A DNA stretch of 35,085 bases from Alphaproteobacteria bacterium. Its GTDB lineage: Bacteria > Pseudomonadota > Alphaproteobacteria > Micropepsales > Micropepsaceae. Under the pieces are notes generated by a model. The model was not told the origin of the DNA. It saw nothing but the letters and a program-made list of their open reading frames with translations, and did not search any database. Position numbers and translations under genes: made by a program. Each line of letters starts with the position of its first letter. The first letter of the stretch is position 1. The DNA lies in contig JABFRX010000003.1 in NCBI GenBank assembly GCA_013140995.1, forward strand, positions 1 through 35,085, given 5' to 3'. Of the stretch, positions 15,872 through 24,467 are shown in pieces.

Positions 15872-16636
15872 ATGACGTCCGAGACTGAAAAGCCGTGGTG
15901 GCGCACGAACGCAGCGGTCGAGACCTATAAGACGCTGGGTATCGCCGCGTTCTTCTTTCTGTTCATGCCGACGCTGCTGTTCCAGCCGTTCCGCATTCCG
16001 TCGTCGTCGATGGAAGGAACGCTTGAGGTCGGCGACTATCTGTTCGTGTCGAAGTTCACCTACGGCTATTCGCAGTACTCGTTTCCATTCTTCACGCCGG
16101 TCGCGTTTGCTGGCCGCGTGATGGACAAGCCGGCCGAGCGCGGCGACGTCGTCGTGTTCCGCCTGCCGCAAGATCCGACACAGGATTACATCAAGCGCGT
16201 CGTCGGTGTTGCGGGCGACCGTGTGCAGATGATCGACGGCGTCTTGCACATCAACGGCCAGGCGGTGAAGCTTGAGAAGATCGAAGATCGCGTCGATATC
16301 GACGAGTACGGCAGCGAGCGACGTGTGGCGCGCTACTACGAAACGCTGCCCGGCGGCGTGAAGCATGTTGTGTTGGACAGTGACCCCGAATCCCGGTCAG
16401 ACAATACGGAAGAGTTTCTCGTGCCTGCGGGCCACTACTTCATGGTGGGCGACAATCGCGACAACTCGAACGACAGCCGTGTGCCGGGTTCGGGCGTGGG
16501 TTACGTGCCGGAACAGAACTTGGTTGGCCGTGCGGAAGTCGTGTTCTTTTCGCATGACGGTTCGGCGCAGCTTTGGGAAGTTTGGAAGTGGCCGTTTGCG
16601 ATCCGCTATAGCCGTCTCTTCGGCCTGATCGACTAG
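15872..16636 (+). CDS. lepB: Signal peptidase I, first tandem copy
   Basis: Membrane-bound protease that removes signal peptides from exported proteins. 254 residues with one N-terminal transmembrane segment (about 20-38) and a periplasmic catalytic domain. The nucleophile is Ser46 in IPSSSMEGTL, and the general base is Lys108 in DYIKRVVG. The substrate-binding and box E regions are present (GHYFMVGDNRDNSNDSR). The ATG at 15872 has GGGA upstream. Three bases separate it from a second, closely related copy. Confidence 0.95.
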   Translation: MTSETEKPWWRTNAAVETYKTLGIAAFFFLFMPTLLFQPFRIPSSSMEGTLEVGDYLFVSKFTYGYSQYSFPFFTPVAFAGRVMDKPAERGDVVVFRLPQDPTQDYIKRVVGVAGDRVQMIDGVLHINGQAVKLEKIEDRVDIDEYGSERRVARYYETLPGGVKHVVLDSDPESRSDNTEEFLVPAGHYFMVGDNRDNSNDSRVPGSGVGYVPEQNLVGRAEVVFFSHDGSAQLWEVWKWPFAIRYSRLFGLID

Positions 16637-16639
16637 CTC

Positions 16640-17389
16640 ATGGACGGCCAAAGCTGGCGGTCATCTTGGGTACTGGAGGCGCTGAAGACGGTCGTCTATG
16701 CGCTGCTGATCGCACTTGGTATCAAGACGTTTCTGTTTCAGCCGTTCAATATTCCCTCGAGCTCGATGGAAGACACGCTGCTGGTCGGCGACTATCTGTT
16801 CGTGTCGAAGTTCGCCTACGGCTATTCGAACTATTCGTTGCCGCTCGACGTCGATGCGATGAACGGCCGCGTGTGGTCGGCTGAGCCCGAGCGCGGGGAC
16901 GTCGTCGTGTTCCGCCTGCCGGCGCGGCCGTGGGAAGACTACATCAAACGTGTGGTTGGGTTGCCGGGCGACCGCATTCAAATGATCGATGGCGTGCTGC
17001 ACATCAACGGCGCGCCGTGCAAGCTCGAGCGCGTAGACGACTTCGTCGAGATGACGGCCTATGGCGAGCGGCGTTCCGCACGCTTTCGCGAGACGCTGCC
17101 GAACGGCGTTCAGCATTTCATCTTGGATACCGAACCGGACAAAGCCGGCGCCGACAACACGCAGGAATTCGTTGTTCCCAAAGATCATTACTTTATGATG
17201 GGCGACAATCGCGACAATTCGAACGACAGCCGCATCCCGGACAGCGGCGTTGGAATGGTTCCCGCTCGAAACCTCGTCGGCCGGGCCGACATCATCTTTT
17301 TCTCGACCGATGGCAGCGCACAAATCTGGGAAATCTGGAAGTGGCCGGGGGCGTTCCGCTACGGCCGCTTCTTCCACACTATCGGCTAG
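16640..17389 (+). CDS. lepB: Signal peptidase I, second tandem copy
   Basis: 249 residues, with the same layout as the first copy: N-terminal membrane helix (about 12-33), Ser42 in IPSSSMEDTL, Lys103 in DYIKRVVG and DHYFMMGDNRDNSNDSR. Both copies keep all catalytic residues and share long identical stretches, while the loops after GYS-YS differ (FPFFTPVAF versus LPLDVDAM), so this is a tandem duplication that has begun to diverge. It sits directly upstream of rnc, the usual lepB position, suggesting this copy holds the ancestral place. Whether substrates differ is unknown. Confidence 0.95.
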   Translation: MDGQSWRSSWVLEALKTVVYALLIALGIKTFLFQPFNIPSSSMEDTLLVGDYLFVSKFAYGYSNYSLPLDVDAMNGRVWSAEPERGDVVVFRLPARPWEDYIKRVVGLPGDRIQMIDGVLHINGAPCKLERVDDFVEMTAYGERRSARFRETLPNGVQHFILDTEPDKAGADNTQEFVVPKDHYFMMGDNRDNSNDSRIPDSGVGMVPARNLVGRADIIFFSTDGSAQIWEIWKWPGAFRYGRFFHTIG

Positions 17390-18059
17390 GGCGCGCAAGA
17401 GCGACGGCAAGCCGCGTGGCTTACGCTTCGGACACCGGTTCAAGGACGCGGCGTTGCTGACGCGCGCGCTGACGCATTCCAGTGCCGGCGGCCTCGACAA
17501 CGAGCGGTTGGAGTTTCTGGGCGACCGTGTGTTGGGGCTCATCATTTCCGAACTCTTGATCGAGCAGTTTCCCGCCGAAAACGAAGGATTGCTGGCGTTG
17601 AAGTTGAACGCGCTCGTTCGTATGGAAACCTGCGCGCGCGTGGCCGAGATCGCGGGCATCGACGCTGAGCTTATTTTGGCGCCGTCGGAGGACCGGTCCG
17701 GCGGGCGCAAGAAGGCGGCGATCTTGGGCGATGCGTGCGAAGCGGTGATCGGAGCGCTTTATCTCGACGGCGGGATCGAGGCGGCGCGCAAGTTCGTGAC
17801 GAAGTATTGGCAGCCGCTGATGAGCGAGGTTACGGGCGATCTGCGCGATCCGAAGAATGCGTTGCAGGAATGGGCGCAAGGGCGCAAGTTGGGGACGCCC
17901 ACCTATCGCGTGTCGCGGCGCGAGGGGCCGGATCATGCGCCGCGGTTCACGGTCGAAGTGTGGATCAAGGGGCATGACCCCGCGATAGGCGAGGGCTTGA
18001 GCCTTCGTTCGGCCGAGCAGGCGGCGGCGCGCGTGTTGATGAAAAGGATTACGGGGTGA
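17310..18059 (+). CDS. rnc: Ribonuclease III
   Basis: Double-strand-specific endoribonuclease for rRNA and mRNA processing. The catalytic domain has the signature NERLEFLGDRVLGL and DACEAVIGALYLDGG (acidic Mg2+ ligands), and the C-terminal dsRNA-binding domain runs from DPKNALQEWAQGR to SAEQAAARVLMKRI. The start is unclear. No ATG, GTG or TTG occurs in frame after the lepB stop; the closest ATG is 17310, giving 249 residues with a Ser/Arg-rich N-terminal extension and an 80-base overlap with lepB. That ATG has no visible ribosome site, so a non-standard start nearer the lepB stop is possible. era overlaps the 3' end by GTGA. Confidence 0.93.
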   Translation: MAAHKSGKSGSGRGRSATAASSTLSARARKSDGKPRGLRFGHRFKDAALLTRALTHSSAGGLDNERLEFLGDRVLGLIISELLIEQFPAENEGLLALKLNALVRMETCARVAEIAGIDAELILAPSEDRSGGRKKAAILGDACEAVIGALYLDGGIEAARKFVTKYWQPLMSEVTGDLRDPKNALQEWAQGRKLGTPTYRVSRREGPDHAPRFTVEVWIKGHDPAIGEGLSLRSAEQAAARVLMKRITG

Positions 18060-18982
18060 GCGAGCCTGAAACGCGCTGCGGCTTTGTTGCGATCATCGGT
18101 GCGCCGAATGCGGGCAAGTCGACGCTGGTCAACCGGCTTGTGGGCTCGAAGGTTTCGATCGTCAGCCGCAAGGTGCAAACGACGCGCATGCGTGTGCGCG
18201 GCATCGTGATCGAAGGGGCTTCGCAGATCGTGTTCGTGGATACGCCCGGCATCTTCGAGCCGAAGCGCAAGCTCGACCAAGCGATGGTCGCGGCTGCGTG
18301 GGCGGGCGCCACCGATGCGGACCTGATTTGCCTGATCGTGGACGCTCCGGAGCTTGTGCGCGATCCGAACGGCCATGCGGGGCGGGACACGGCGCGGATT
18401 GTGCAGGGTTTGAAGGACGCACGGCGTTCGGCAATTTTGATCGTGAACAAGGTCGATGCGATCAAGCGCGATTTGTTGTTGCCGCTGGTCGACCGGTTTC
18501 GTGCGGAGACCAAGTTCGACGAGGTGTTCATGATCTCGGCCGAGAAGGGCGACCGGACGGCGGACCTGGTGCGCTATCTGGCGGCCCAAGTGCCGCCGGG
18601 GCCGTGGGCTTATCCGGAGGATCAGGCGTCCGACATTCCACTTCGCCTGCTGGCCGCCGAGATTACGCGGGAGCGCATCTACGACCGGCTGCACCAAGAG
18701 CTTCCTTATGCGACGACGGTCGTGACCGAGCAGTGGCTGGAGATGAAGGACGGCTCCGCGCGCCTCGAGCAGACGATCTTTGTCGAGCGCGACGGGCAAA
18801 AGGCGATCGTGTTGGGCAAGGGGGGGACATTAATCAAGGAACTCGGCTCAACGGCGCGGACCGAGATGGAGGCCTTGTTCGGTCACAAGGTGCATCTCTT
18901 CTTGCACGTGAAGGTGCGCGAGAACTGGGCCGACGATCCCGCGCACTACCGTGAAATGGGGCTTGAGCGCCCTAAGAAGTAA
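18056..18982 (+). CDS. era: GTPase Era
   Basis: Essential GTPase for 16S rRNA maturation and 30S subunit assembly. 308 residues. G1 is GAPNAGKST (15-23), followed by the switch region with TTRMRVRGI, G3 DTPG, and G4 NKVD. The C-terminal KH RNA-binding domain includes KAIVLGKGGTLIKELG. It starts with GTG overlapping the rnc stop (GTGA), as in many proteobacteria. Confidence 0.97.
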   Translation: MSEPETRCGFVAIIGAPNAGKSTLVNRLVGSKVSIVSRKVQTTRMRVRGIVIEGASQIVFVDTPGIFEPKRKLDQAMVAAAWAGATDADLICLIVDAPELVRDPNGHAGRDTARIVQGLKDARRSAILIVNKVDAIKRDLLLPLVDRFRAETKFDEVFMISAEKGDRTADLVRYLAAQVPPGPWAYPEDQASDIPLRLLAAEITRERIYDRLHQELPYATTVVTEQWLEMKDGSARLEQTIFVERDGQKAIVLGKGGTLIKELGSTARTEMEALFGHKVHLFLHVKVRENWADDPAHYREMGLERPKK

Positions 18983-18985
18983 ACC

Positions 18986-19624
18986 CTAGCGGCGTAGATC
19001 GGTCTTGTAGTGCTTGGCCATCTTCTCGGTCGCTTCCGAGAGGTAGCGCGGCGATACTACGAGCGGCCTGAATCGGGTTGGGCCGTAGCTCGCGCGTTGG
19101 AACGGACCTGGCGCGCTTGCGATCAATTGCGACTCCAGGTCTTTCATCGTGGTGCGGAACGACTGAACAAACAGAGCGATCTCCATCGCAACGTTTTTCT
19201 TCGTTACGCCGCCGTCGACCAAAATCAAACGTCCGGCGCCGAACTTGGTTGGATCGTCCCTGTAGAGCGTCAGGAAGCCGAAATCCTTGTTCTGTTTGTT
19301 CAGGGTTTCGAGCGGATAGCCGCCCTTGCCGTTGTCGACGAGCACCAAGATCGATGCAATGAGACACTTGCCCGGCACGACTTTGCAGAACGTGAAGCCG
19401 ATGTTGTAGGGGACGTTGCCGTCCATGAACACAATGCCGGTGTAGTCGCCTTCGCGTTTGATCTCTACATTTTGGCCGCCGAGTTCGCGCACGATCTCCG
19501 CAAAGGTTTCGGGCGTGGCGTTGTCGATGATTTTCTGCGGATTGGTGATCGGCGGTTCGGCCGATTGCGCGGGAAGCGCGAAAGCGACTGCGGTTACGAC
19601 GAGAGCGGCAATAGAAAAGCGCAT
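18986..19624 (-). CDS. Exported protein, possible YbjN family
   Basis: 212 residues with a clear Sec signal peptide (MRFSIAALVVTAVAFALPAQSA). The mature region, with TPETFAEIVRELGGQNVEI, GDYTGIVFMDG and YNIGFTFC followed by LETLNKQNKDFGF, resembles the YbjN domain, a small fold of unknown function related to type III chaperones. A C-terminal part of about 70 residues is unassigned. GGGGGGA lies just before the ATG at 19624. It is antisense to the era-recO direction and ends three bases from era, so it is an insertion into a block that is otherwise contiguous in relatives. YbjN assignment is moderate. Confidence 0.7.
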   Translation of the reverse strand: MRFSIAALVVTAVAFALPAQSAEPPITNPQKIIDNATPETFAEIVRELGGQNVEIKREGDYTGIVFMDGNVPYNIGFTFCKVVPGKCLIASILVLVDNGKGGYPLETLNKQNKDFGFLTLYRDDPTKFGAGRLILVDGGVTKKNVAMEIALFVQSFRTTMKDLESQLIASAPGPFQRASYGPTRFRPLVVSPRYLSEATEKMAKHYKTDLRR

Positions 19625-19772
19625 GATCCCCCCAAGCCTTTGCGGCTGTGTCAGGTGGTTGAAGCAGGTCAAGGCTACCGGTATCGGCTGATCGCGACAA
19701 CGACACGCATAGGTCGCTTGCCCACGGTCTATTCCCTTGACACGCGCAGGGGGCGCGCATTGCTTGGGCTGC

Positions 19773-20510
19773 ATGGAGTGGACCGACGACGGCATCGTTT
19801 TGGGCTTGCGGCCGTTTGGGGAAAACGGCGCGATCCTTGAGGCTTTGACGCGCGAGCATGGGCGGCATTTGGGGCTTGTGCGCGGGGCGATGTCGAAGCG
19901 GCTCAAGGGTGCGTTGGAGCCCGGCAACGCTGTCAAGCTTCATTGGCGCGGGCGGCTGGATCAGCAGCTTGGCGGATATACGATCGAGCTCAGCGCCGCG
20001 CGGGCGGCGCAATTTTTCGACGATGCGCTGAAGCTTTCGGGGTTGAGTTCGTCGTGCGCAGTTTGCGCCGCGTTGCTGCCCGAGCGCGAGTTGCATGTGC
20101 GTGCGTTCGATGCGCTCGATGCGTTGCTTCAGTCGATTACGGGGCATGCTTCGCCGGCGTGGGTTGCGGACTATGTTCGCTTTGAGTTGATGCTGCTTGA
20201 GGATTTGGGGTTTGGGCTCGACCTCACGCAGTGCGCGGTGACGGGCGGCCAAGACGATCTTCGCTTTGTGTCGCCGAAAACCGGACGCGCCGTGAGCGCG
20301 GGAGCGGCGGCGCCGTATCGCGACCGTTTGCTGAAATTGCCTCGCTTCCTGACGCCAGAGGATGGCGCGGTTGCGGCCAACGATCTTGTGGACGGATTGG
20401 CACTGACCGGCTTTTTCTTGGAGCGGGTAGCGCAGGAACACTCCGCCACCCTGCCGCAAGCGCGGGCGCGGTTTCATGAGCGGCTTGCGGGCACGAGGGC
20501 GGGCCGGTAG
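19773..20510 (+). CDS. recO: DNA repair protein RecO
   Basis: Loads RecA with RecF/RecR at single-strand gaps. 245 residues: an N-terminal OB fold ([21 protein letters not shown], split here as [11 protein letters not shown] and [10 protein letters not shown]) with the typical [15 protein letters not shown] segment, then a helical domain with [16 protein letters not shown]. The position near era is conserved in proteobacteria. The zinc-binding Cys residues of some RecO proteins are reduced here. The frame is open a further 12 codons upstream, but alignment favours the ATG at 19773. Confidence 0.93.
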   Translation: MEWTDDGIVLGLRPFGENGAILEALTREHGRHLGLVRGAMSKRLKGALEPGNAVKLHWRGRLDQQLGGYTIELSAARAAQFFDDALKLSGLSSSCAVCAALLPERELHVRAFDALDALLQSITGHASPAWVADYVRFELMLLEDLGFGLDLTQCAVTGGQDDLRFVSPKTGRAVSAGAAAPYRDRLLKLPRFLTPEDGAVAANDLVDGLALTGFFLERVAQEHSATLPQARARFHERLAGTRAGR

Positions 20511-20544
20511 TCAATCGCCTTCCAGTAAAAGCGAGGGATTCGTG

Positions 20545-22764
20545 ATGGCGCTTGAGGACCTGATACGCGACGTCGACCTCAAGGACGCCCTTGGCGAACG
20601 CTACCTGGCGTATGCGCTATCGACGATCATGCAGCGCGCGCTGCCGGATGTGCGCGACGGGTTGAAACCCGTGCACCGGCGGCTGCTCTTTTCGATGCAA
20701 CGCCTCCGGTTGAATGCGGACTCGAGCTTCTCGAAGTCGGCGCGAGTCGTCGGCGACGTGATGGGTAAGTTTCACCCGCATGGCGACCAGTCGATCTACG
20801 ATGCGTTGGTACGCTTGGTGCAGACGTTTTCGCTGCGTTATCCGTTGATCGACGGGCAGGGCAACTTTGGCAATGTTGACGGCGACAACCCCGCCGCGAT
20901 GCGCTACACGGAAAGCCGATTGACCGTCATCGGCGAGTTGCTGCTGGACGGGCTGGACGACGACGGCACCGGCTACCGTCCAACCTACGACGGCCGCGAG
21001 AGCGAGCCGCTCGTCTTGCCGGGTGGGTTTCCCAATCTGCTCGCGAACGGTGCGGTCGGCATCGCCGTCGGCATGGCGACGAATATTCCGCCGCACAATT
21101 TGGACGAGATCGCGCAGGCCTTGATCCATCTCGTCGGGGCGCCGAACGCGCGCGACGATACGTTGTTGCAGTACATCAAGGGGCCCGACTTTCCGACCGG
21201 CGGGATTGTCGTCGAGCCGGCAGAGTCGATCGCGGAGGCCTATCGCACCGGCAAGGGCGGGTTCCGCCTTCGGGCAAAGTGGCACAAGGAAGAAGGCGCG
21301 CGCGGCACGTGGGTCGTGATCGTGACCGAGATTCCCTATCAGGTCGCGAAGGGTAAGCTGATCAAAGACGTCGCCGACATGATCGTCGACAAGAAGTTGC
21401 CGTTCCTCGACGACATTCGCGACGAGTCCGCTGAAGACATCCGCGTGGTGCTGGTTCCCAAGAGCCGCAATATCGAGCCCGACGTGATGATGGAGCAGTT
21501 GTTCCGCACGACGGCGCTGGAGACGCGGTTCTCGCTCAACATGACGGTGCTGGATGCGACGCAGACGCCCAAGGTGATGAGCCTGAAGCAGGTGCTGATC
21601 GCGTTCCTCGATCATCAGCGCGACGTGCTGATCCGACGCGCGAGCCACCGGTTGGCGAAGATTGCCGAGCGGCTGGAAATTCTCGAAGGCTTCCTGTCGG
21701 TGTTCTTGAACATCGACAAGGTGATCAAGATCATTCGCACGTCGGATGATCCGAAGGCGGAGTTGATCAAGGCGTTCACGCTGACCGATCTGCAGGCCGA
21801 GGCGATCCTCAATATGCGGTTGCGCAGCTTGCGCAAGCTCGAGGAGATCGAGATTCGCCAAGAGAATACGTCGTTGCAGGCGGAGCAGAAGGAGCTGAAG
21901 TCGCTGGTCAAGTCGGAGGAGAAGCAGAACGACCGCTTGAAGGCGAGCTTCCAAGAATTGCGTGCGAAGTTCGGCGCGAAGACGCTGCTCGGCAAACGCC
22001 GTTCGGTGTTGGCGGATGCGCCTGCGATCGAAGACGTGCCGATGGAGGCGCTTGTCGAGAAGGAGCCGATCACAGTCCTGTGCTCCGACAAGGGTTGGAT
22101 CCGCGCCATGCGGGGACATGTCGAACCGAATGACGACGTGAAGTTCAAAGAGGGCGACAAGGGCCGGTTCTGGGTGCAGGCGCAGACGACCGACAAGCTG
22201 GTGCTGTTTGCGACGAACGGGCGGTTCTTCACACTGGAATGTAAAGACCTGCCCGGTGGGCGCGGGCACGGCGAGCCGGTCCGGCTGATGTGCGATCTTG
22301 AGAACGATCAGGACATCGTCGCGTTGTTCGTGCACGAGCCGGGGCGCAAGCTCTTGATTGCTTCGAGCTCGGGCCGCGGGTTCGTGGTGCCGGAGGACGA
22401 AGTGATCGCGCAGAAGAAGGGCGGCAGGCAGGTGATGAACGTCGATCCGCTGGAGGAGGCAAAGGTCTGTACGCCGGCGTCTGGCGATCATGTCGCGTTC
22501 ATCGGCGAGAACCGGAAGATGGTGATCTTCAAGCTCGCCGATGTGCCGGAGATGGCGAAGGGCAAAGGCGTCGCCTTGCAGAAGTACAAAGACGGCGGGC
22601 TCGTCGACGCGACGGCTTTCGTCTATGCGGACGGCTTGCGCGACTACAACGGGCGGACGTGGGAGAAGAGCGAGCTTAGCGACTATCGCGGCGAGCGCGC
22701 GCAAGCGGGGCGTCTCGTGCCGAAGGGTTGGCCCAAGAACGGCAAGTTCGCGCCGGGGTTTTAG
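20545..22764 (+). CDS. parC: DNA topoisomerase IV subunit A
   Basis: Breakage-reunion subunit that decatenates replicated chromosomes. 739 residues. The catalytic Tyr121 lies in AAMRYTE and the [18 protein letters not shown] region forms the quinolone-interacting helix. The C-terminal domain is ParC-like, not GyrA-like ([41 protein letters not shown]), with degenerate beta-propeller blades. At the positions matching E. coli ParC Ser80 and Glu84 it has Gln82 and Asp86. GAGGGA lies six bases before the ATG at 20545. The gene ends directly before an inverted repeat. Confidence 0.95.
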   Translation: MALEDLIRDVDLKDALGERYLAYALSTIMQRALPDVRDGLKPVHRRLLFSMQRLRLNADSSFSKSARVVGDVMGKFHPHGDQSIYDALVRLVQTFSLRYPLIDGQGNFGNVDGDNPAAMRYTESRLTVIGELLLDGLDDDGTGYRPTYDGRESEPLVLPGGFPNLLANGAVGIAVGMATNIPPHNLDEIAQALIHLVGAPNARDDTLLQYIKGPDFPTGGIVVEPAESIAEAYRTGKGGFRLRAKWHKEEGARGTWVVIVTEIPYQVAKGKLIKDVADMIVDKKLPFLDDIRDESAEDIRVVLVPKSRNIEPDVMMEQLFRTTALETRFSLNMTVLDATQTPKVMSLKQVLIAFLDHQRDVLIRRASHRLAKIAERLEILEGFLSVFLNIDKVIKIIRTSDDPKAELIKAFTLTDLQAEAILNMRLRSLRKLEEIEIRQENTSLQAEQKELKSLVKSEEKQNDRLKASFQELRAKFGAKTLLGKRRSVLADAPAIEDVPMEALVEKEPITVLCSDKGWIRAMRGHVEPNDDVKFKEGDKGRFWVQAQTTDKLVLFATNGRFFTLECKDLPGGRGHGEPVRLMCDLENDQDIVALFVHEPGRKLLIASSSGRGFVVPEDEVIAQKKGGRQVMNVDPLEEAKVCTPASGDHVAFIGENRKMVIFKLADVPEMAKGKGVALQKYKDGGLVDATAFVYADGLRDYNGRTWEKSELSDYRGERAQAGRLVPKGWPKNGKFAPGF

Positions 22765-22766
22765 TT

Positions 22767-22867
22767 CCTAGGACCGCGGGCGTCTTCGCCCGCTCTTGTT
22801 CACTTCGCCGCCATTGATGCGCGTGGAGCGTCCGTGGAGAGCGGGCGAGGACGCCCGCGGTCCCAGG
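22767..22867. repeat. GC-rich inverted repeat between parC and dodecin
   Basis: Arms of 29 bases (22767-22795 and 22839-22867) are reverse complements with two mismatches, around a 43-base centre. The arm core is GGACCGCGGGCGTC. It starts two bases after the parC stop and ends five bases before the dodecin stop, filling the convergent gap. It could act as a two-way terminator or mRNA stabiliser, but there is no T-tract, and it resembles dispersed REP-type elements. Confidence 0.85.
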
Positions 22868-22872
22868 TATTT

Positions 22873-23106
22873 CTATGGTGCGTATTTGAACGAGAGCGAG
22901 ACTCGGGCGCGGTAGGCGACGACTTTGCCTTTGTCGTCTAGGCGCATGTCGAGTTTCGTGACTTCGGCGATGCGCAGATCGCGCAACGAGTGGGACGCGA
23001 GTTCGACCGCGCTCTTGGCCGCATCTTCCCACGAGACGCGGCTCGTGCCGATGACTTCGGTGACGCGATAGACGCCGGTGTCGGCCGACGATGATTTCTT
23101 CGCCAT
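22873..23106 (-). CDS. Dodecin family flavin-binding protein
   Basis: 77 residues; dodecins form hollow 12-subunit shells that bind and store flavins. The pattern YRVTEVIGTSRVSWEDAAKS holds the conserved Trp (residue 26) that stacks on the isoalloxazine ring, followed by a long helix and two long strands ending VSLSFKYAP. AGGAGGA lies five bases before the ATG at 23106, an ideal ribosome site, so a longer upstream frame is not used. Confidence 0.93.
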   Translation of the reverse strand: MAKKSSSADTGVYRVTEVIGTSRVSWEDAAKSAVELASHSLRDLRIAEVTKLDMRLDDKGKVVAYRARVSLSFKYAP

Positions 23107-23186
23107 GAATTTCCTCCTGTTTTCGCGGGTGCAGGCCGTTGGGGTCAGCACGGCGCGATCATAGGCAGATTTTCACGGGAGGGACC

Positions 23187-23253
23187 ACCTCTGAGGTTTG
23201 TTCCCCCACCCGAAATTTCTTCGAAATTTCGACCGCCCCGCGGTGGGGGCGGT
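23187..23253. repeat. Composite palindromic element (three stems)
   Basis: Three successive symmetric units: ACCTC-T-GAGGT (23187-23197); CGAAATTTC/GAAATTTCG with a three-base loop (23211-23219/23223-23231); and ACCGCCCC/GGGGCGGT (23232-23239/23246-23253). CCCCACC at about 23204 can also pair with GGTGGGG near 23243. It lies 15 bases downstream of the stop of the membrane protein gene (minus strand). The CCCACCCG...CGACC form is the kind of palindromic unit found dispersed in alphaproteobacterial genomes. Confidence 0.75.
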
Positions 23254-23268
23254 ATCTTTTTCATTTCA

Positions 23269-23724
23269 TTAGCGCGTGAGGCCGCGGCTGGCTACGATTG
23301 TGATTGTGTAGCCTGCGATCACGTCGATCAGTTGCATCAAGGCGAGGAGGAAGAATGTCGAGACCGTGAAGGCCGGGAACGAGATGAACTCGACCACGTA
23401 GACGAGCAGCGTCATCACGGCGATACCGTGGTTCACGAGGCTGAGCATCGGCGAGCCGATCGACTTCAGCACTTCGATGAAGAGCAGACCCATGCCGGCC
23501 GCGACAATGACATCGGCTTGCGTCATCGACCAGACGGCGCCGGAGAACATCGTCAGCTTGAATGCCGAACTGGCGAGCCAGGTGTTCACTGCGGCCGTGT
23601 CCATGCCGTAGACGGCGATCGCCATGAAGTTGAAGTACAGCATCGGCAGAAGCAGGAGCGGGAAGACGTCGAACGTCGGCGACGACGACTTCAGCCGAAT
23701 TTTACGTTCGCGATAACGCGTCAT
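23269..23724 (-). CDS. Four-helix inner-membrane protein of unknown function
   Basis: 151 residues. A basic N-terminus (MTRYRERKIRLKSS) precedes four predicted membrane helices at about residues 20-40, 58-82, 98-115 and 117-142, so the N-terminus is probably cytoplasmic. No catalytic motif or recognised domain is visible. GAGGGGC lies five bases before the ATG at 23724. It is a monocistronic gene between dodecin and DUF1801 genes, and context gives no function. Confidence 0.75.
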   Translation of the reverse strand: MTRYRERKIRLKSSSPTFDVFPLLLLPMLYFNFMAIAVYGMDTAAVNTWLASSAFKLTMFSGAVWSMTQADVIVAAGMGLLFIEVLKSIGSPMLSLVNHGIAVMTLLVYVVEFISFPAFTVSTFFLLALMQLIDVIAGYTITIVASRGLTR

Positions 23725-23937
23725 GGAAAGCCCCTCACTGGCGCTGATGATTCGCCGATTATAGTGCGGATTTTGGCGGGCAAAGCCGGTTTGCAGGCGC
23801 GCGTTTTGCAGGCCGATCTAAGGTCGCGCGAAAGCTAGCAGCGCTAAAGCTCTGAAAGACAATGCTGTGCGCGGCTCGCGCCGAATTACGGGCCGCGGTG
23901 TCTTGTTGCGGCGCTGCTGCACCAGTGGCGCCGCGCT

Positions 23938-24360
23938 TTAGGCGGGCTTGTACTTCTTCTTCATGGCGGCAACCGAGAGCGTGACGAGCTTCTTGAGTGT
24001 GGCCATGTCGATGTCCGACAACCGCTTGATGTAGAGACACGACGCGCCGGTTGTGTGCTTGCCCAATCTCGTGAGCAGGTCCGTGTACTGATCGAAACCG
24101 GGCATGATGTAGAGCGTCAGGTTCGTCTTGCGCGGGCTTAAGCCCACGATCGGCCAATCGCCTTCACGGCCGGTTTCATATTTGTAACGGTAGCTGCCGA
24201 AGCCGATGATGCTGGCGCCCCACATGACAGGCTCGGCTTTTGTCGCGGCGCGCATGATTTCGATGACGGCGGCGGCATCTTCGCGTTTTTGTGCATCCGT
24301 CACACTTTTCAGGAACGCGGCAACGGATTGTTTTGTCGCTTTTGTCTTGAGTTCAGCCAC
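23938..24360 (-). CDS. DUF1801 domain protein
   Basis: About 140 residues of the DUF1801/YdhG-like fold, whose function is unknown. The pattern includes SVAAFLKSVTDAQKREDAAA, MWGASIIGFGSYRYKYETGREGDW, and KTNLTLYIMPGF with a C-terminal CLYIKRLSDIDMATLKKLV. I chose the GTG at 24360 because AGGAGG lies seven bases before it; the ATG two codons upstream (24366) is only one base from that site, too close for initiation. A Lys-rich end (MKKKYKPA) is usual. Confidence 0.87.
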   Translation of the reverse strand: MAELKTKATKQSVAAFLKSVTDAQKREDAAAVIEIMRAATKAEPVMWGASIIGFGSYRYKYETGREGDWPIVGLSPRKTNLTLYIMPGFDQYTDLLTRLGKHTTGASCLYIKRLSDIDMATLKKLVTLSVAAMKKKYKPA

Positions 24361-24367
24361 GGCCATG

Positions 24368-24373
24368 CCTCCT
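24368..24373 (-). promoter_or_regulatory. Ribosome binding site that selects a GTG start
   Basis: AGGAGG on the minus strand. Spacing to the GTG at 24360 is seven bases; to the ATG at 24366 it is one base. Standard spacing therefore favours the GTG as the start of the DUF1801 gene. Confidence 0.6.
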
Positions 24374-24467
24374 GGTGCGGCGATGTTGCCGTGCGCGGCA
24401 AATTGAGTGCTCTTGCATCTTCGGATACTCGAAGCAGTGGCGATCGCGCAATCGGGATGGCGACGAC

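Noticed and set aside
20617-22704. Very long open frame (695 codons) on the minus strand opposite parC
   Set aside because: It is the mirror of a high-GC gene with strong codon-position bias; the parC frame carries complete topoisomerase motifs and the antisense translation is Arg/Leu/Gln-rich with no domain.
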